Of a stretch of DNA of 64,000 nucleotides, positions 36,212 to 44,598 are shown piece by piece. The notes beneath the pieces are model-generated. The model had not been told where the DNA came from. It saw only the letters and a list, made by a program, of their open reading frames with translations, and searched no databases. A program made the position numbers and the translations under genes. The stretch lies in assembly GCF_024296925.1 (NCBI RefSeq), contig NZ_CP101125.1:1490501-1554500 (forward strand). The letters run 5' to 3'. Source of the stretch: Pseudomonas nunensis. Lineage in GTDB: Bacteria > Pseudomonadota > Gammaproteobacteria > Pseudomonadales > Pseudomonadaceae. The number at the start of each line of letters is the position of its first letter. Within the stretch, counting starts at the first letter, position 1.

Positions 36212-36231
36212 CTGTAGGTTTTCACCTACAG
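36212..36231 (+). terminator. Hairpin after the hemerythrin gene
   Basis: CTGTAGG and CCTACAG close a 6-base loop 31 bases past the stop. No T-run follows, so terminator activity is uncertain. Confidence 0.4.
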
Positions 36232-36255
36232 GGGCTGTAGGAGTTGGCTCAAATT

Positions 36256-36273
36256 ACTGGCTGTATATCCAGT
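36256..36273 (+). promoter_or_regulatory. LexA-type SOS box upstream of the LPMO-chitinase operon
   Basis: The palindrome ACTG-GCTGTATATC-CAGT has the CTG-N10-CAG form of LexA sites and a TGTATAT core. It matches 15 of 20 positions of the E. coli consensus, by hand alignment. It is about 130 bases before the LPMO start, in the only gap that could hold the operon promoter. CTG-N10-CAG alone would occur by chance several times in 64 kb, so the call rests on the extended match and the position. Confidence 0.55.
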
Positions 36274-36403
36274 GTTTGCGGGAAATTAGCCAAGCAGGCA
36301 GCAGCGGCAACGAGAATCCGCTCGGTGGACAAAAAAAGCAGCTCCGTTAGGTTGAAGGCCTCTCCTCAGGAAGGAGAGTTCATCAATCAACGGAGTGAAA
36401 AAA

Positions 36404-37039
36404 ATGAACAAACCACAGACTCAACCCGAACTGCGACACGGTCGTGTCACATCCCCTTCCAGCCGCGGCGCCGTCGCTGTCGAGCTGGGACTGCTGGGTA
36501 ACTGGCAGGTCAATGAAATGGAAGGTGGCAAGAACTTCCCGTCGCTGACTGCCGGCCCGTTCCCCGCGCCGTATCAAACCGACAGTGACAGCGTTACGCC
36601 TCCGGCCGATAGTTTCATCCTCAGCGGTGGCAAGACCGATGCCCGTGACTGCATCAACTTCACCAACGAAGAACTGAGCAAAAAACTCAACCGGCCGTTT
36701 GCCTGGCCGCTGCTGAACGTCGACCCTGGCCAGACCTTCAAGGTCACCTGGGAATACACCGCACCGCACGTCACCCGTGGTTATCGCTGGCTGATCACCA
36801 AGGATGGCTGGGATTCGAAGCAGCGCATCTCCCGCGCACAGCTTGAAACCAAGCCGTTCGCCGAGGATTTCTACACCCAGGTCCCGTACTACAGCCATTC
36901 CGCCGAAATGAAGGCCAAGGTCAACCACGAAGTGACACTGCCGGCCAACAAAAAAGGCCATCACGTGATCGTGTTGATGTGGATCGTCGCCAACACCGGC
37001 AACGCCTTCTATCAAGCGTTCGACGTGGACTTCAAGTAA
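36404..37039 (+). CDS. AA10 lytic polysaccharide monooxygenase without a signal peptide
   Basis: The 211-residue protein has the AA10 layout. A His-Gly start (His12) would normally be the mature N-terminus, a second copper histidine is His122 (TAPHVTRGY), and Phe208 (DVDF) is the usual axial residue. Such enzymes cut crystalline chitin. Residues 1-11 (MNKPQTQPELR) are not a Sec or Tat signal, so the histidine brace could form only if these residues are removed. ATG at 36404 has GGAG upstream; a GTG three codons earlier changes nothing. The GH18 chitinase follows by 42 bases. Confidence 0.82.
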   Translation: MNKPQTQPELRHGRVTSPSSRGAVAVELGLLGNWQVNEMEGGKNFPSLTAGPFPAPYQTDSDSVTPPADSFILSGGKTDARDCINFTNEELSKKLNRPFAWPLLNVDPGQTFKVTWEYTAPHVTRGYRWLITKDGWDSKQRISRAQLETKPFAEDFYTQVPYYSHSAEMKAKVNHEVTLPANKKGHHVIVLMWIVANTGNAFYQAFDVDFK

Positions 37040-37081
37040 GTCCGCAGCGTTAACCCACCCCCCGTTCTGAAGGAATAGAAC

Positions 37082-38146
37082 ATGTCTAAATTCGACTTTA
37101 CGTTATTGAAATCCGCCGTCAGCGACGCTGCGTCGTTGATGCCGAGCATCGCCGGTAAAAAGATCCTCATGGGTTTCTGGCACAACTGGCCTGCCGGGCC
37201 GAGCGACGGTTACCAGCGCGGCCAGTTCGCCAACATCGCGCTGCAGGATGTGCCGAAGGATTACAACGTGGTGGCCGTGGCCTTCATGAAAGGCAACGGC
37301 ATCCCTACCTTCAAACCGTACAACCTGTCCGATGCCGAGTTCCGGCGCCAGGTCGGTGTGCTGAACAGCCAGGGCCGCGCGGTGCTGATTTCCCTCGGTG
37401 GTGCCGATGCGCACATCGAATTGCACAAAGGCAACGAACAGCCACTGGCCAACGAAATCATCCGTCTGGTGGAAACCTACGGCTTCGATGGCCTGGACAT
37501 CGATCTTGAACAGAGCGCGATTGATTTCGCCGACAACAAGACCGTCCTGCCTGCCGCGCTGAAACTGGTCAAGGACCATTACGCCGGTGAAGGCAAACAC
37601 TTCATCATCAGCATGGCGCCGGAGTTTCCGTACCTGACCACCGCTGGCAAATACGTCGGTTACCTCCAGGCCCTGGAAGGTTATTACGACTTCATCGCCC
37701 CGCAGTATTACAACCAGGGCGGTGACGGGATCTGGGTGCAGGAAGCCAACAACGGCAACGGTGCGTGGATCGCCCAGAACAACGACGCGATGAAAGAAGA
37801 CTTCCTGTTCTACCTGACCGAAAGTCTGGTGAGCGGGACTCGCGGCTTCACCAGGATCCCGGCGGACAAGTTTGTGATCGGCCTGCCGGCCAACGTCGAC
37901 GCGGCGGCCACCGGCTACGTGATCAACCCGGCGGCAGTGGTGAATGCCTTCAAGCGTCTGGACGCCAAAGGGCTCTCGATCAAAGGCCTGATGACCTGGT
38001 CGGTGAACTGGGACAATGGCGTCAACAAGGACCACGTGCCGTACAACTGGGAATTCAGTCGTCGCTACGGGCCGTTGATCAACGGCAAGCGGTTGTCTTC
38101 CCATGAGGAAGCGCTCGCGGCAACCGAAGTCGCTAACACGCTGTAA
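37082..38146 (+). CDS. GH18 chitinase without a signal peptide
   Basis: The 354-residue protein is a single TIM-barrel glycoside hydrolase of family 18. The catalytic motif D136-G-L-D-I-D-L-E143 (acid Glu143) and the SLGG motif (104-107) are intact. There is no chitin-binding module and no signal peptide; the N-terminus MSKFDFTLLKSAVSD is polar. It forms an operon with the LPMO, which would open crystalline chitin for it. Release must use a non-Sec route or lysis. Confidence 0.9.
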   Translation: MSKFDFTLLKSAVSDAASLMPSIAGKKILMGFWHNWPAGPSDGYQRGQFANIALQDVPKDYNVVAVAFMKGNGIPTFKPYNLSDAEFRRQVGVLNSQGRAVLISLGGADAHIELHKGNEQPLANEIIRLVETYGFDGLDIDLEQSAIDFADNKTVLPAALKLVKDHYAGEGKHFIISMAPEFPYLTTAGKYVGYLQALEGYYDFIAPQYYNQGGDGIWVQEANNGNGAWIAQNNDAMKEDFLFYLTESLVSGTRGFTRIPADKFVIGLPANVDAAATGYVINPAAVVNAFKRLDAKGLSIKGLMTWSVNWDNGVNKDHVPYNWEFSRRYGPLINGKRLSSHEEALAATEVANTL

Positions 38147-38151
38147 AAAAG

Positions 38152-38178
38152 AAGCCCGGCAGAGATGCCGGGCTTTTT
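38152..38178 (+). terminator. Terminator of the LPMO-chitinase operon
   Basis: AGCCCGGCA and TGCCGGGCT pair across a 4-base loop and are followed by TTTTT just after the chitinase stop. Confidence 0.9.
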
Positions 38179-38227
38179 GGTTTTCGCCTACCATGGGGGT
38201 CCTCTCACGAAAAAAGGATGCGTTGTG

Positions 38228-38821
38228 ATGGCGAATACAGCCGACCGGGTCAACCTCATTGACTCCCAGGTGTTGTCCCACGACTGGTACCTGCTGAAGA
38301 AAATCACCTTCGACTATCAGCGTAACAACGGCGAATGGCAGCGCCAGACCCGCGAGGTCTATGACCGTGGCAATGGTGCGGCGATTCTGCTGTTCAACCG
38401 TGAGAAGCGGACCGTGGTGCTGACGCGTCAGTTTCGGCTACCGGTGTTCGTCAACGGTCACGATGGTTTGCTGATCGAAGTGGCAGCCGGACTGCTGGAG
38501 GGCGCCGATCCCGAAGAACGCATCCGCGCTGAAGCCGAAGAAGAAACCGGCTATCGCGTTCATCACGTGCAGAAAGTCTTCGAGTCCTACATGAGCCCCG
38601 GCTCGGTGACCGAAAAGCTGCACTTCTTCATCGCTGAATACGACGCTGCGTCGAAAGTCAGTGATGGCGGCGGTCTGGAAGAAGAGACCGAAGAGATGGA
38701 AGTGCTGGAGTGGAAATTCGACGAGGCACTTGAGGCGTTTTATCGCGGAGAGATCTGCGATGCGAAGACGATAATGCTGCTGCAATATGCTGCGATGAAG
38801 AACCTCTTCACAGAATCCTGA
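38228..38821 (+). CDS. nudK: Nudix hydrolase, NudK (GDP-mannose pyrophosphatase) type
   Basis: The 197-residue protein has a Nudix box at about 88-110 with the core EAEEETGY. The preceding VTRQFRLPVF and the overall length match the NudK/ADP-ribose pyrophosphatase branch. It would hydrolyse sugar nucleotides such as GDP-mannose. ATG at 38228 is preferred to upstream open codons for family length. Confidence 0.85.
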   Translation: MANTADRVNLIDSQVLSHDWYLLKKITFDYQRNNGEWQRQTREVYDRGNGAAILLFNREKRTVVLTRQFRLPVFVNGHDGLLIEVAAGLLEGADPEERIRAEAEEETGYRVHHVQKVFESYMSPGSVTEKLHFFIAEYDAASKVSDGGGLEEETEEMEVLEWKFDEALEAFYRGEICDAKTIMLLQYAAMKNLFTES

Positions 38822-38829
38822 ATCTGACT

Positions 38830-38922
38830 GTGGCGAGCGAGCTTGCTCGCGCTGGGTTGCGAAGCAGCCCCAAGGTCCTGGCCAGTGCTACGCACTGGAG
38901 CGGGAGCAAGCTCCCTCGCCAC
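38830..38922. repeat. REP pair, gtggcgag...gagcaagct type
   Basis: GTGGCGAGCGAGCTTGCTCG at the left faces GGGAGCAAGCTCCCTCGCCA at the right. The arms mix two REP families seen elsewhere. Confidence 0.8.
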
Positions 38923-38936
38923 AAAGGGCCGCTCGG

Positions 38937-39455
38937 TCAAAACAAATCACCCGTTCTGCCAGCCCCCGACCACTCGCACCCCTCCAGCGTCAGCAATCTC
39001 TCCTTGGCCTCAAGCCCCCCGGCAAACCCGGTCAACTTCCCCGACGCCCCGATCACCCGATGGCACGGCGCCACAATCGAGATCGGGTTCTTGCCATTCG
39101 CCGCGCCCACCGCCCGAACCGCGCTGGGATTGCCGATTTGCTCGGCAATCTGGCTGTAGCTGCGGGTCTCGCCAAATGGAATGGTCAGCAGCGCCTGCCA
39201 GACCTTTTTCTGAAAGTCGGTCCCGGCAAAAAAAATTAGCTCCAGGTCGAAGCGGTTTCGTGTGCCGGCAAAGTATTCCTGCAACTGTTGAACGGTACGC
39301 AGCAGGATCGGGTTGTCCGGCGCTTCATCCATCGGCCCGAGTCGGACCCGGTTCGGTTTGTCGTTTTCCCAGAGGATGGCCGCCAGTCTTGAACCGTTCG
39401 CGACCAGCTTCAACTCGCCAACCGGGGAGGCCATGGTGGTGAAGGTGTAGCGCAT
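38937..39455 (-). CDS. ogt: Methylated-DNA-protein-cysteine methyltransferase
   Basis: The 172-residue suicide repair protein removes alkyl groups from O6-guanine onto Cys131 in the PCHRV motif. The helix-turn-helix RAVGAANGKNP precedes it. There is no AraC/Ada part, so it is the constitutive Ogt type. ATG at 39455 gives the family start MRYTFTTMASPVG. Confidence 0.94.
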   Translation of the reverse strand: MRYTFTTMASPVGELKLVANGSRLAAILWENDKPNRVRLGPMDEAPDNPILLRTVQQLQEYFAGTRNRFDLELIFFAGTDFQKKVWQALLTIPFGETRSYSQIAEQIGNPSAVRAVGAANGKNPISIVAPCHRVIGASGKLTGFAGGLEAKERLLTLEGCEWSGAGRTGDLF

Positions 39456-39603
39456 GCCGGCGAACTCCGAAAACGGCTGAATAGAGGGCAAGCATACTGC
39501 CTGATCGGGGAGGCGCAATACGTAATCCGAGCCATACTGGCTACTGCTCTTGAAGCGTTCCCTCTGTTATTGCAGAGCCTAAAAACAAAAAAGAGACCGA
39601 ATC

Positions 39604-41331
39604 ATGAAGTTCGAACCTTTTGCCAAATCGCTGATTGCGACCTCATTGGCGCTCAGCTGCCTCAGTGCTTACGCAGCCTCCGTGGCCCCGGTCGCGGCCG
39701 AAAATGGCATGGTGGTCACGGCCCAGCATCTGGCCAGCCACGTCGGCGTGGATGAACTGAAGAACGGCGGCAACGCGGTAGATGCCGCAGTCGCGGTCGC
39801 CTATGCGCTGGCGGTGGTCTATCCCGCAGCGGGCAACCTGGGCGGGGGCGGTTTCATGACCATTCAACTGGCGGACGGGCGCAAGACCTTCCTCGATTTC
39901 CGCGAAAAAGCCCCGCTGGCCGCTACCGCCAATATGTACCTGGACAAGGACGGCAACGTCGTTCCGGACCTGAGCACCCGTGGCCACTTGGCCGTGGGTG
40001 TGCCGGGCACCGTGTCCGGTATGGAACTGGCCCTGAGCAAATACGGGACCAAGCCGCGCAAGGAAGTGATAGCGCCGGCGATCAAACTGGCTGAAGACGG
40101 TTTTGAGCTGGAGCAGGGCGATGTTGATCTGCTGGAGTACGCCACCGATGTCTTCAAAAAAGACATGCGCGACTCGGGCTCGATTTTCCTGAGCAACGGC
40201 GAGCCGATGCAGGTCGGGCAGAAGCTGGTGCAAAAAGACCTCGCGAAGACCCTGCGGGAAATCTCCGAGAAGGGCGCCGACGGTTTCTATAAAGGTTGGG
40301 TGGCTGACGCCATCGTCACTTCCAGCCAGGCCAACAAAGGCATCATCACCCAGGCCGACCTCGACAAATACAAAACCCGCGAACTGGCCCCGGTGGAGTG
40401 CGATTACCGTGGCTACCACGTGGTCTCGGCGCCACCGCCAAGCTCCGGCGGTGTAGTGATCTGCGAGATCATGAACATCCTCGACGGCTACCCGATGAAA
40501 GACTTGGGCTACCACTCGGCCCAGGGCATGCACTATCAGATAGAAGCGATGCGCCACGCCTATGTGGACCGCAACAGCTACCTCGGCGACCCGGATTTCG
40601 TGAAGAACCCGATCGCTCACCTGCTGGACAAAAACTACGCGACCAAACTGCGCACCGCGATTCAACCGCAGAAGGCCGGCGTGTCCCGCGAGATCAAACC
40701 CGGCGTAGCGCCGCATGAAGGCAGCAACACCACGCACTTTTCCATCGTGGACAAATGGGGCAACGCGGTCTCGATGACCTACACCCTCAACGACTGGTTC
40801 GGCGCCGGGGTCATGGCGAGCAAAACCGGGGTCATCCTCAACGATGAAATGGACGACTTCACCTCGAAAATCGGTGTGCCGAACATGTACGGCCTGGTGC
40901 AAGGGGAGGCCAACGCCATCGCGCCCGGCAAGGCGCCGCTGTCGTCCATGAGCCCGACCATCGTGACCAAGGACGGCAAAGTGGTGATGGTGGTCGGCAC
41001 GCCGGGCGGCAGCCGCATCATCACCGCGACCTTGCTGACCATCCTCAACGTGATCGATTACGGCATGAACATCCAGGAAGCCGTGGACGCGCCGCGTTTC
41101 CATCAGCAGTGGCTGCCGGAAGAAACCAACCTGGAGACTTTCACCACCAGCCCGGACACGGTGAAGCTGCTCGAAAGTTGGGGGCATAAGTTCGCCGGGC
41201 CGCAGGATGCCAACCATGTGGCGGCGATCCTGGTCGGCGCGCCTTCGCTGGGCGGCAAGCCGGTGGGCAAGAACCGCTACTACGGGGCGAATGATCCGCG
41301 CCGCAATACGGGGCTGTCGCTCGGTTATTGA
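39604..41331 (+). CDS. ggt: Gamma-glutamyltransferase
   Basis: The 575-residue periplasmic proenzyme cleaves glutathione and transfers the glutamyl group. It begins with a signal peptide cleaved near AYAAS (residue 25). Self-cleavage should occur before Thr376 (N-TTHFS), the nucleophile of the small subunit. The oxyanion GTPGGSRI motif is present. AAAGAGACCGAATC precedes the ATG. Confidence 0.95.
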   Translation: MKFEPFAKSLIATSLALSCLSAYAASVAPVAAENGMVVTAQHLASHVGVDELKNGGNAVDAAVAVAYALAVVYPAAGNLGGGGFMTIQLADGRKTFLDFREKAPLAATANMYLDKDGNVVPDLSTRGHLAVGVPGTVSGMELALSKYGTKPRKEVIAPAIKLAEDGFELEQGDVDLLEYATDVFKKDMRDSGSIFLSNGEPMQVGQKLVQKDLAKTLREISEKGADGFYKGWVADAIVTSSQANKGIITQADLDKYKTRELAPVECDYRGYHVVSAPPPSSGGVVICEIMNILDGYPMKDLGYHSAQGMHYQIEAMRHAYVDRNSYLGDPDFVKNPIAHLLDKNYATKLRTAIQPQKAGVSREIKPGVAPHEGSNTTHFSIVDKWGNAVSMTYTLNDWFGAGVMASKTGVILNDEMDDFTSKIGVPNMYGLVQGEANAIAPGKAPLSSMSPTIVTKDGKVVMVVGTPGGSRIITATLLTILNVIDYGMNIQEAVDAPRFHQQWLPEETNLETFTTSPDTVKLLESWGHKFAGPQDANHVAAILVGAPSLGGKPVGKNRYYGANDPRRNTGLSLGY

Positions 41332-41346
41332 AGGTTGTCATCAGAG

Positions 41347-41371
41347 GGGGACGGAGGTATTTTCCGTCCCC
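41347..41371 (+). terminator. Hairpin after ggt
   Basis: GGGGACGG and CCGTCCCC pair across a 9-base loop 15 bases past the stop, without a T-run. It could slow or process the transcript before the hydrolase gene. Confidence 0.45.
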
Positions 41372-41402
41372 TGGCTCACTGATTAATCGAGGAAGGAACC
41401 CC

Positions 41403-41936
41403 ATGACCACCGCATTACTCATCATCGACGTCCAACAAGCCCTGTGCAGCGGCGAGTACGAGTGCTTTGAGGTCAAACGCGTCATCGAGAACATCAATGG
41501 CCTGAGCGCCAAGGCCAGGGAAACCGGGGTTCCTGTCGTGTTGATCCAGCACGAAGAAAAGGGCGACCTGCTGCAACACGGCTCCAAGGGCTGGCAGTTG
41601 GCCGATGGCCTGGAGACTTCATCGCAAGATTTGCGTGTGCGTAAAACCACCCGGGATTCGTTCTACCAGACCCACCTGCAAGCGTTGCTGCAAGACCAGG
41701 GCACTGATCGCCTGATTATCTGCGGCCTGCAAACCGACTATTGCGTCAACGCCACCGTGCGCCAGGCTCTGAACCTGGGCTACGACGTGGTGCTTGCCGC
41801 CGACGCGCATTCCACCGTCGACAACGGCAACGTCGCGGCCGAAGAAATCATCGCCGAACACAATGCCGACCTGGCCCATTTGACGGGACCTGTGGCGCGG
41901 ATCGACGTCCTGCCGACCGCGCAAATACGCCTCTAA
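41403..41936 (+). CDS. Isochorismatase-family cysteine hydrolase
   Basis: The 177-residue protein has the nicotinamidase-like triad Asp9 (LIIDVQ), Lys81 (VRKTTRDSF) and Cys114 (TDYCVNAT). The cis-peptide LQTDYCV is typical. The substrate is unknown; it may be an amide. GAGGAAGGAACCCC precedes the ATG strongly. It may be co-transcribed with ggt. Confidence 0.9.
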   Translation: MTTALLIIDVQQALCSGEYECFEVKRVIENINGLSAKARETGVPVVLIQHEEKGDLLQHGSKGWQLADGLETSSQDLRVRKTTRDSFYQTHLQALLQDQGTDRLIICGLQTDYCVNATVRQALNLGYDVVLAADAHSTVDNGNVAAEEIIAEHNADLAHLTGPVARIDVLPTAQIRL

Positions 41937-42004
41937 GCCGCAGCTCCCCAACAGAAAAACACCCGAAGCGACTCATGGTTGTCGCCCCGCGGCCGATCTT
42001 TAGT

Positions 42005-42024
42005 GATCGCGCGGGTGCGCGATC
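42005..42024. promoter_or_regulatory. Perfect 8-base hairpin upstream of the lipoprotein gene
   Basis: GATCGCGC-gggt-GCGCGATC lies 54 bases before the ATG at 42078. It could be a leader hairpin or part of a terminator for the upstream gene; no T-run follows. Confidence 0.45.
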
Positions 42025-42077
42025 GCGCCTGCCTTCCAGAAACGAATAGTGGACTGATCACAATGACCGGAGTTGTC

Positions 42078-42698
42078 ATGAAACACCTAAAGCTTGCCTG
42101 CCTGTTACTGGCAACCACTGCGCTGTTCGGCTGCGCAACCAGCCGCTCGGTGGTCGACATCAATACGCCGCCCGCCGCGAATGGCAATGGCCAGAAAGTG
42201 TTTATCAGCGTGTTGGACGAACGCCGTTTCGAACTCAAGCCTGAACTCCCCGAGATTCCGTCCCTCAAGGAAGGCGAAATCACCGATAAATCCATCACCG
42301 AACGCGCCATCGCCCGTAAACGCAACGGCTACGGCAAAGGGCTGGGCGACGTGTTGCTGCCAGAAGGCACCAAGCTCAGCGATCTGATCGCCAAGAGCAT
42401 CGCCGCCGCCTACGGTCAGGCGGGATATCGGGTAGTGCCGAGCAGCGAAAAAACCGTCGATACCCAAGCGGTGACCGTGCACGTCATCGAATTCTGGTCG
42501 TGGATGTCGCCAGGCTTCCTGACAGTCGGCGTGAACAACAAAGTGCACTTGAAAGTGGATACCGGCACCTCGAAGCCAATGGTCGAAATCTTCGGGCAAA
42601 ATCGTGAAGGCGTTCAGGCTGTGACCGACAACGACTGGAAGGAAAGCACTGAACAGGCGCTGAAAACCGTCACTGACACCATGGCCAAGAATCTGTAA
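42078..42698 (+). CDS. YajG-like lipoprotein
   Basis: The 206-residue protein has a lipobox LFGC (Cys19). The body has the layout of YajG-type lipoproteins: a beta start (VFISVLDERRF), LSDLIAKSIAAAYGQAGYRVV, and a C-terminal helix. Role unknown. GGAG lies 6 bases before the ATG at 42078. Its terminator is at 42713. Confidence 0.75.
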   Translation: MKHLKLACLLLATTALFGCATSRSVVDINTPPAANGNGQKVFISVLDERRFELKPELPEIPSLKEGEITDKSITERAIARKRNGYGKGLGDVLLPEGTKLSDLIAKSIAAAYGQAGYRVVPSSEKTVDTQAVTVHVIEFWSWMSPGFLTVGVNNKVHLKVDTGTSKPMVEIFGQNREGVQAVTDNDWKESTEQALKTVTDTMAKNL

Positions 42699-42712
42699 GC
42701 CTTGGAGTCAAC

Positions 42713-42740
42713 GAAACGGGCGCCATGAGGCGCCCGTTTT
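42713..42740 (+). terminator. Terminator of the YajG-like gene
   Basis: AACGGGCGCC-atga-GGCGCCCGTT with TTT follows the stop by 15 bases. Confidence 0.88.
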
Positions 42741-42779
42741 CATTAGCGTCTGCGCTCAAATCAAGAATGGAATCTGCCC

Positions 42780-43797
42780 ATGCCCCTCACGTTCTCTCCT
42801 GTCATCGTCACAACGTTGCTTTTAGCCGCCTCCGGCGTTGCCCACGCCAGCAGCTTCGACTGCACCAACGCTACCAGCCCCACTGAAAAAGCCATCTGCG
42901 CTGACGCCTACACCTCCAATCTCGACCAGAAGCTGGGTGAACTGTGGAGCGCCACGCTGCCCAAAGTCGTCGATCCCAAGGCGCTGAAGACCGACCAGCG
43001 CCAATGGCTGAAACAGCGTAATCAGTGCTCGGATAACCTCAGTTGTTTGCGGCAGAAGTACCAGATGCGCATCACCGAACTCGGGCACATGACTACGCCG
43101 TTCTCGTGGGACGCCACTTGGCAGATGATTGCGTGGGGTGTATCGACCGGTGGCGAGTTGAAGACCAAGCGTAAGGATTCGACTCACATAACGTTCGACG
43201 TCTTGGGGGCGAGTGGCGCCAACATGGGCAATCTGGACGGTATCGCCACGCTCAACGGTACGACGGCGCATTACTCCGAGGGCAATTGCGCGCTGACCTT
43301 CATCGCCATGAACGGCGTGCTCGATGTCAATCAAGAGGGCAGTGATGCCGATTGCGGGGCGGGGATGGGCGTATTTTATGCCGGACGATACGTGGCATCG
43401 GAGCAATCCCTGGCGGCGGAACGACTTGCTCAGCGTAGGATTAGTGCTTACTCGGCAAGAAGACGACGTGCTGCACAACTTGCTCAAGGACGACTACCAA
43501 CGGTTGGTCGAGAGCAGCAGTTCGCGGACCATTGGCGACGCATCCAGCGATGTGCCAGACGCTGAAGTCGATGAAATGTGGGTACGCGGGCTCGGCGGTA
43601 TCAACGCTTCCATTTTCATGCACACCGCAGATTCGCGCTTCTGGCTGGTGCTGATAGTCAGCGACTCGCGGGGCAACCTCCGGGCCCGTTACTACACCAA
43701 TGTCCCGAGCTGGAAAGGGCGCCTGCCTGAAACACTCAAGCGTTGGTATGACAAACGGGCGGCGGCCGGATCTTTGCCGCTGGACCTGATGCCTTAG
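42780..43797 (+). pseudogene. LprI-type (DUF1311) secreted protein, frameshifted
   Basis: The first frame encodes a signal peptide (to about residue 24) and an LprI N-terminal domain with its cysteines (FDCTNA, AICADAY, NQCSDNLSCLRQ). It then runs to DADCGAGMGVFYAGRYVASEQ. Near 43411-43420 the protein-like signal moves to another frame, from NDLLSVGLVLTRQEDD to the end at 43797. Removing one G from the GGCGGCGG stretch (43412-43419) joins them as EQSLAANDLLSVGL, about 338 residues. Unrepaired, translation ends in an odd Arg/Gln-rich tail at 43565. It is either a true mutation or a sequencing error. Confidence 0.75.
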
Positions 43798-44218
43798 CCG
43801 GTTGATTGGTATCAATGGCGTGACCGAGGTGGGATTTTGTTCGTTTTTTGCCGCGGTTAAACATGTTTTTGAGTGAGTGTTTAAGGACACCCGGTGTTAC
43901 GTCATAAACGGCTACAACGCCTTGCGCCTTTACCTACGCGTACGCCAGAATCCGCTGGCTTGTGCGCTTTGACCCCGGCCTCTATCGTTTACCTGCCACT
44001 GCTTATCAGTGGTCGGGTTTAGTAGCCCGGTGGTTACCGGTAAGGTGCATGAGCGCCATTCAGTCAGGTCATTCTATGCCTGCACTTGATGGTGGTTGTG
44101 CGTAGGGCGCCCTTGGGCGCGCCGGGCTTGCTGGTTCCACCGGTCTACTAACCTGCGTACAGCCGCCACCCTTCTTTTAGTAGAGAACGGTTGCGGCCAC
44201 AATTTTGGAATCTGATCT
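43798..44218. other. Gene-free interval holding a structured leader
   Basis: Nothing coding is seen in these 421 bases. From about 43920 to 44200 the DNA is dense in complementary segments (listed next as an RNA candidate). Positions 43798-43890 look like ordinary AT-richer promoter DNA. Confidence 0.65.
43924..44197 (+). ncRNA. Candidate structured 5' leader or ncRNA
   Basis: Several stems are readable: GCCAG/CTGGC (43944/43955), CCACTG/CAGTGG (43996/44007) and GCCGC..ACC/GGT..GCGGC (44162-44197). A long-range stem of 16 pairs joins 44016-44033 with 44137-44153, with one bulge and one mismatch, enclosing a junction of about 100 bases. The loop of the last hairpin repeats TTAGTAG (44177-44183), which can also pair with CTACTAA of the long stem, so two exclusive folds are possible. 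It ends 21 bases before the start codon at 44219. I recall similar DNA before related genes in other pseudomonads but cannot verify it. Confidence 0.6.
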
Positions 44219-44587
44219 ATGTTCAAAGTAACGCCGAATCCCCCGCATACACGTCCAGTACCCTACGACGCCTCTCTCGATCTTGATCCCAAGAAAATGA
44301 AAGAGGCCGCCGACCGCGCACTCAACTTCTACCTGAACCCCGGGGCGACGAAAACGCAGATACCGCCCCGCAGCCCCAACACCATCTTCACCATCGAAGC
44401 GGCGGTGGATGACGAGGCGTTGCTGGTCCAGGCCTACGATTCGTTTTCATTGGCCAGCGTCATGGCCAGCGATTTCGCCGAGCAGATGGAAGGCCCGCAA
44501 CGCAAGAGGATGCTGCTGTTGCTGCAGGTGATCACAATGGGTGAGCTCGCGGTCAATCGCGTACTGGATAACCACAAGCCTGGGTAG
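44219..44587 (+). CDS. DUF6124/DUF3077-like small protein
   Basis: The 122-residue protein has a proline-rich start (MFKVTPNPPHTRPVPYD), a middle matching TIFTIEAAVDDEALLVQAYDS-like pseudomonad DUF proteins, and a C-terminal amphipathic helix pair. No catalytic motif, signal peptide or membrane segment is seen. Function is unknown. Its weak ribosome site (GGA, 9 bases before ATG) directly follows the structured leader, so leader folding could set its translation. Confidence 0.75.
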   Translation: MFKVTPNPPHTRPVPYDASLDLDPKKMKEAADRALNFYLNPGATKTQIPPRSPNTIFTIEAAVDDEALLVQAYDSFSLASVMASDFAEQMEGPQRKRMLLLLQVITMGELAVNRVLDNHKPG

Positions 44588-44598
44588 CAGCCAGGCAC

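Noticed and set aside
36256..36273. LexA box as chance match
   Set aside because: CTG-N10-CAG alone is expected several times in 64 kb. The idea was kept as a finding at moderate confidence because of the extended palindrome, TGTATAT core and position, but it is not treated as proven.
39643..41217. 524-codon open frame antisense to ggt
   Set aside because: It mirrors an intact gamma-glutamyltransferase with signal peptide and nucleophile.
43324..43797. Separate 157-codon gene after the LprI domain
   Set aside because: Its first 30 codons are an out-of-frame copy of the LprI coding region, and the rest continues the upstream protein after a one-base shift, so a frameshifted single gene is simpler.
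43888..44000. tRNA-like segment in the structured region
   Set aside because: No cloverleaf with a TTCRANY T-loop or proper acceptor pairing could be drawn; the stems fit the leader model better.
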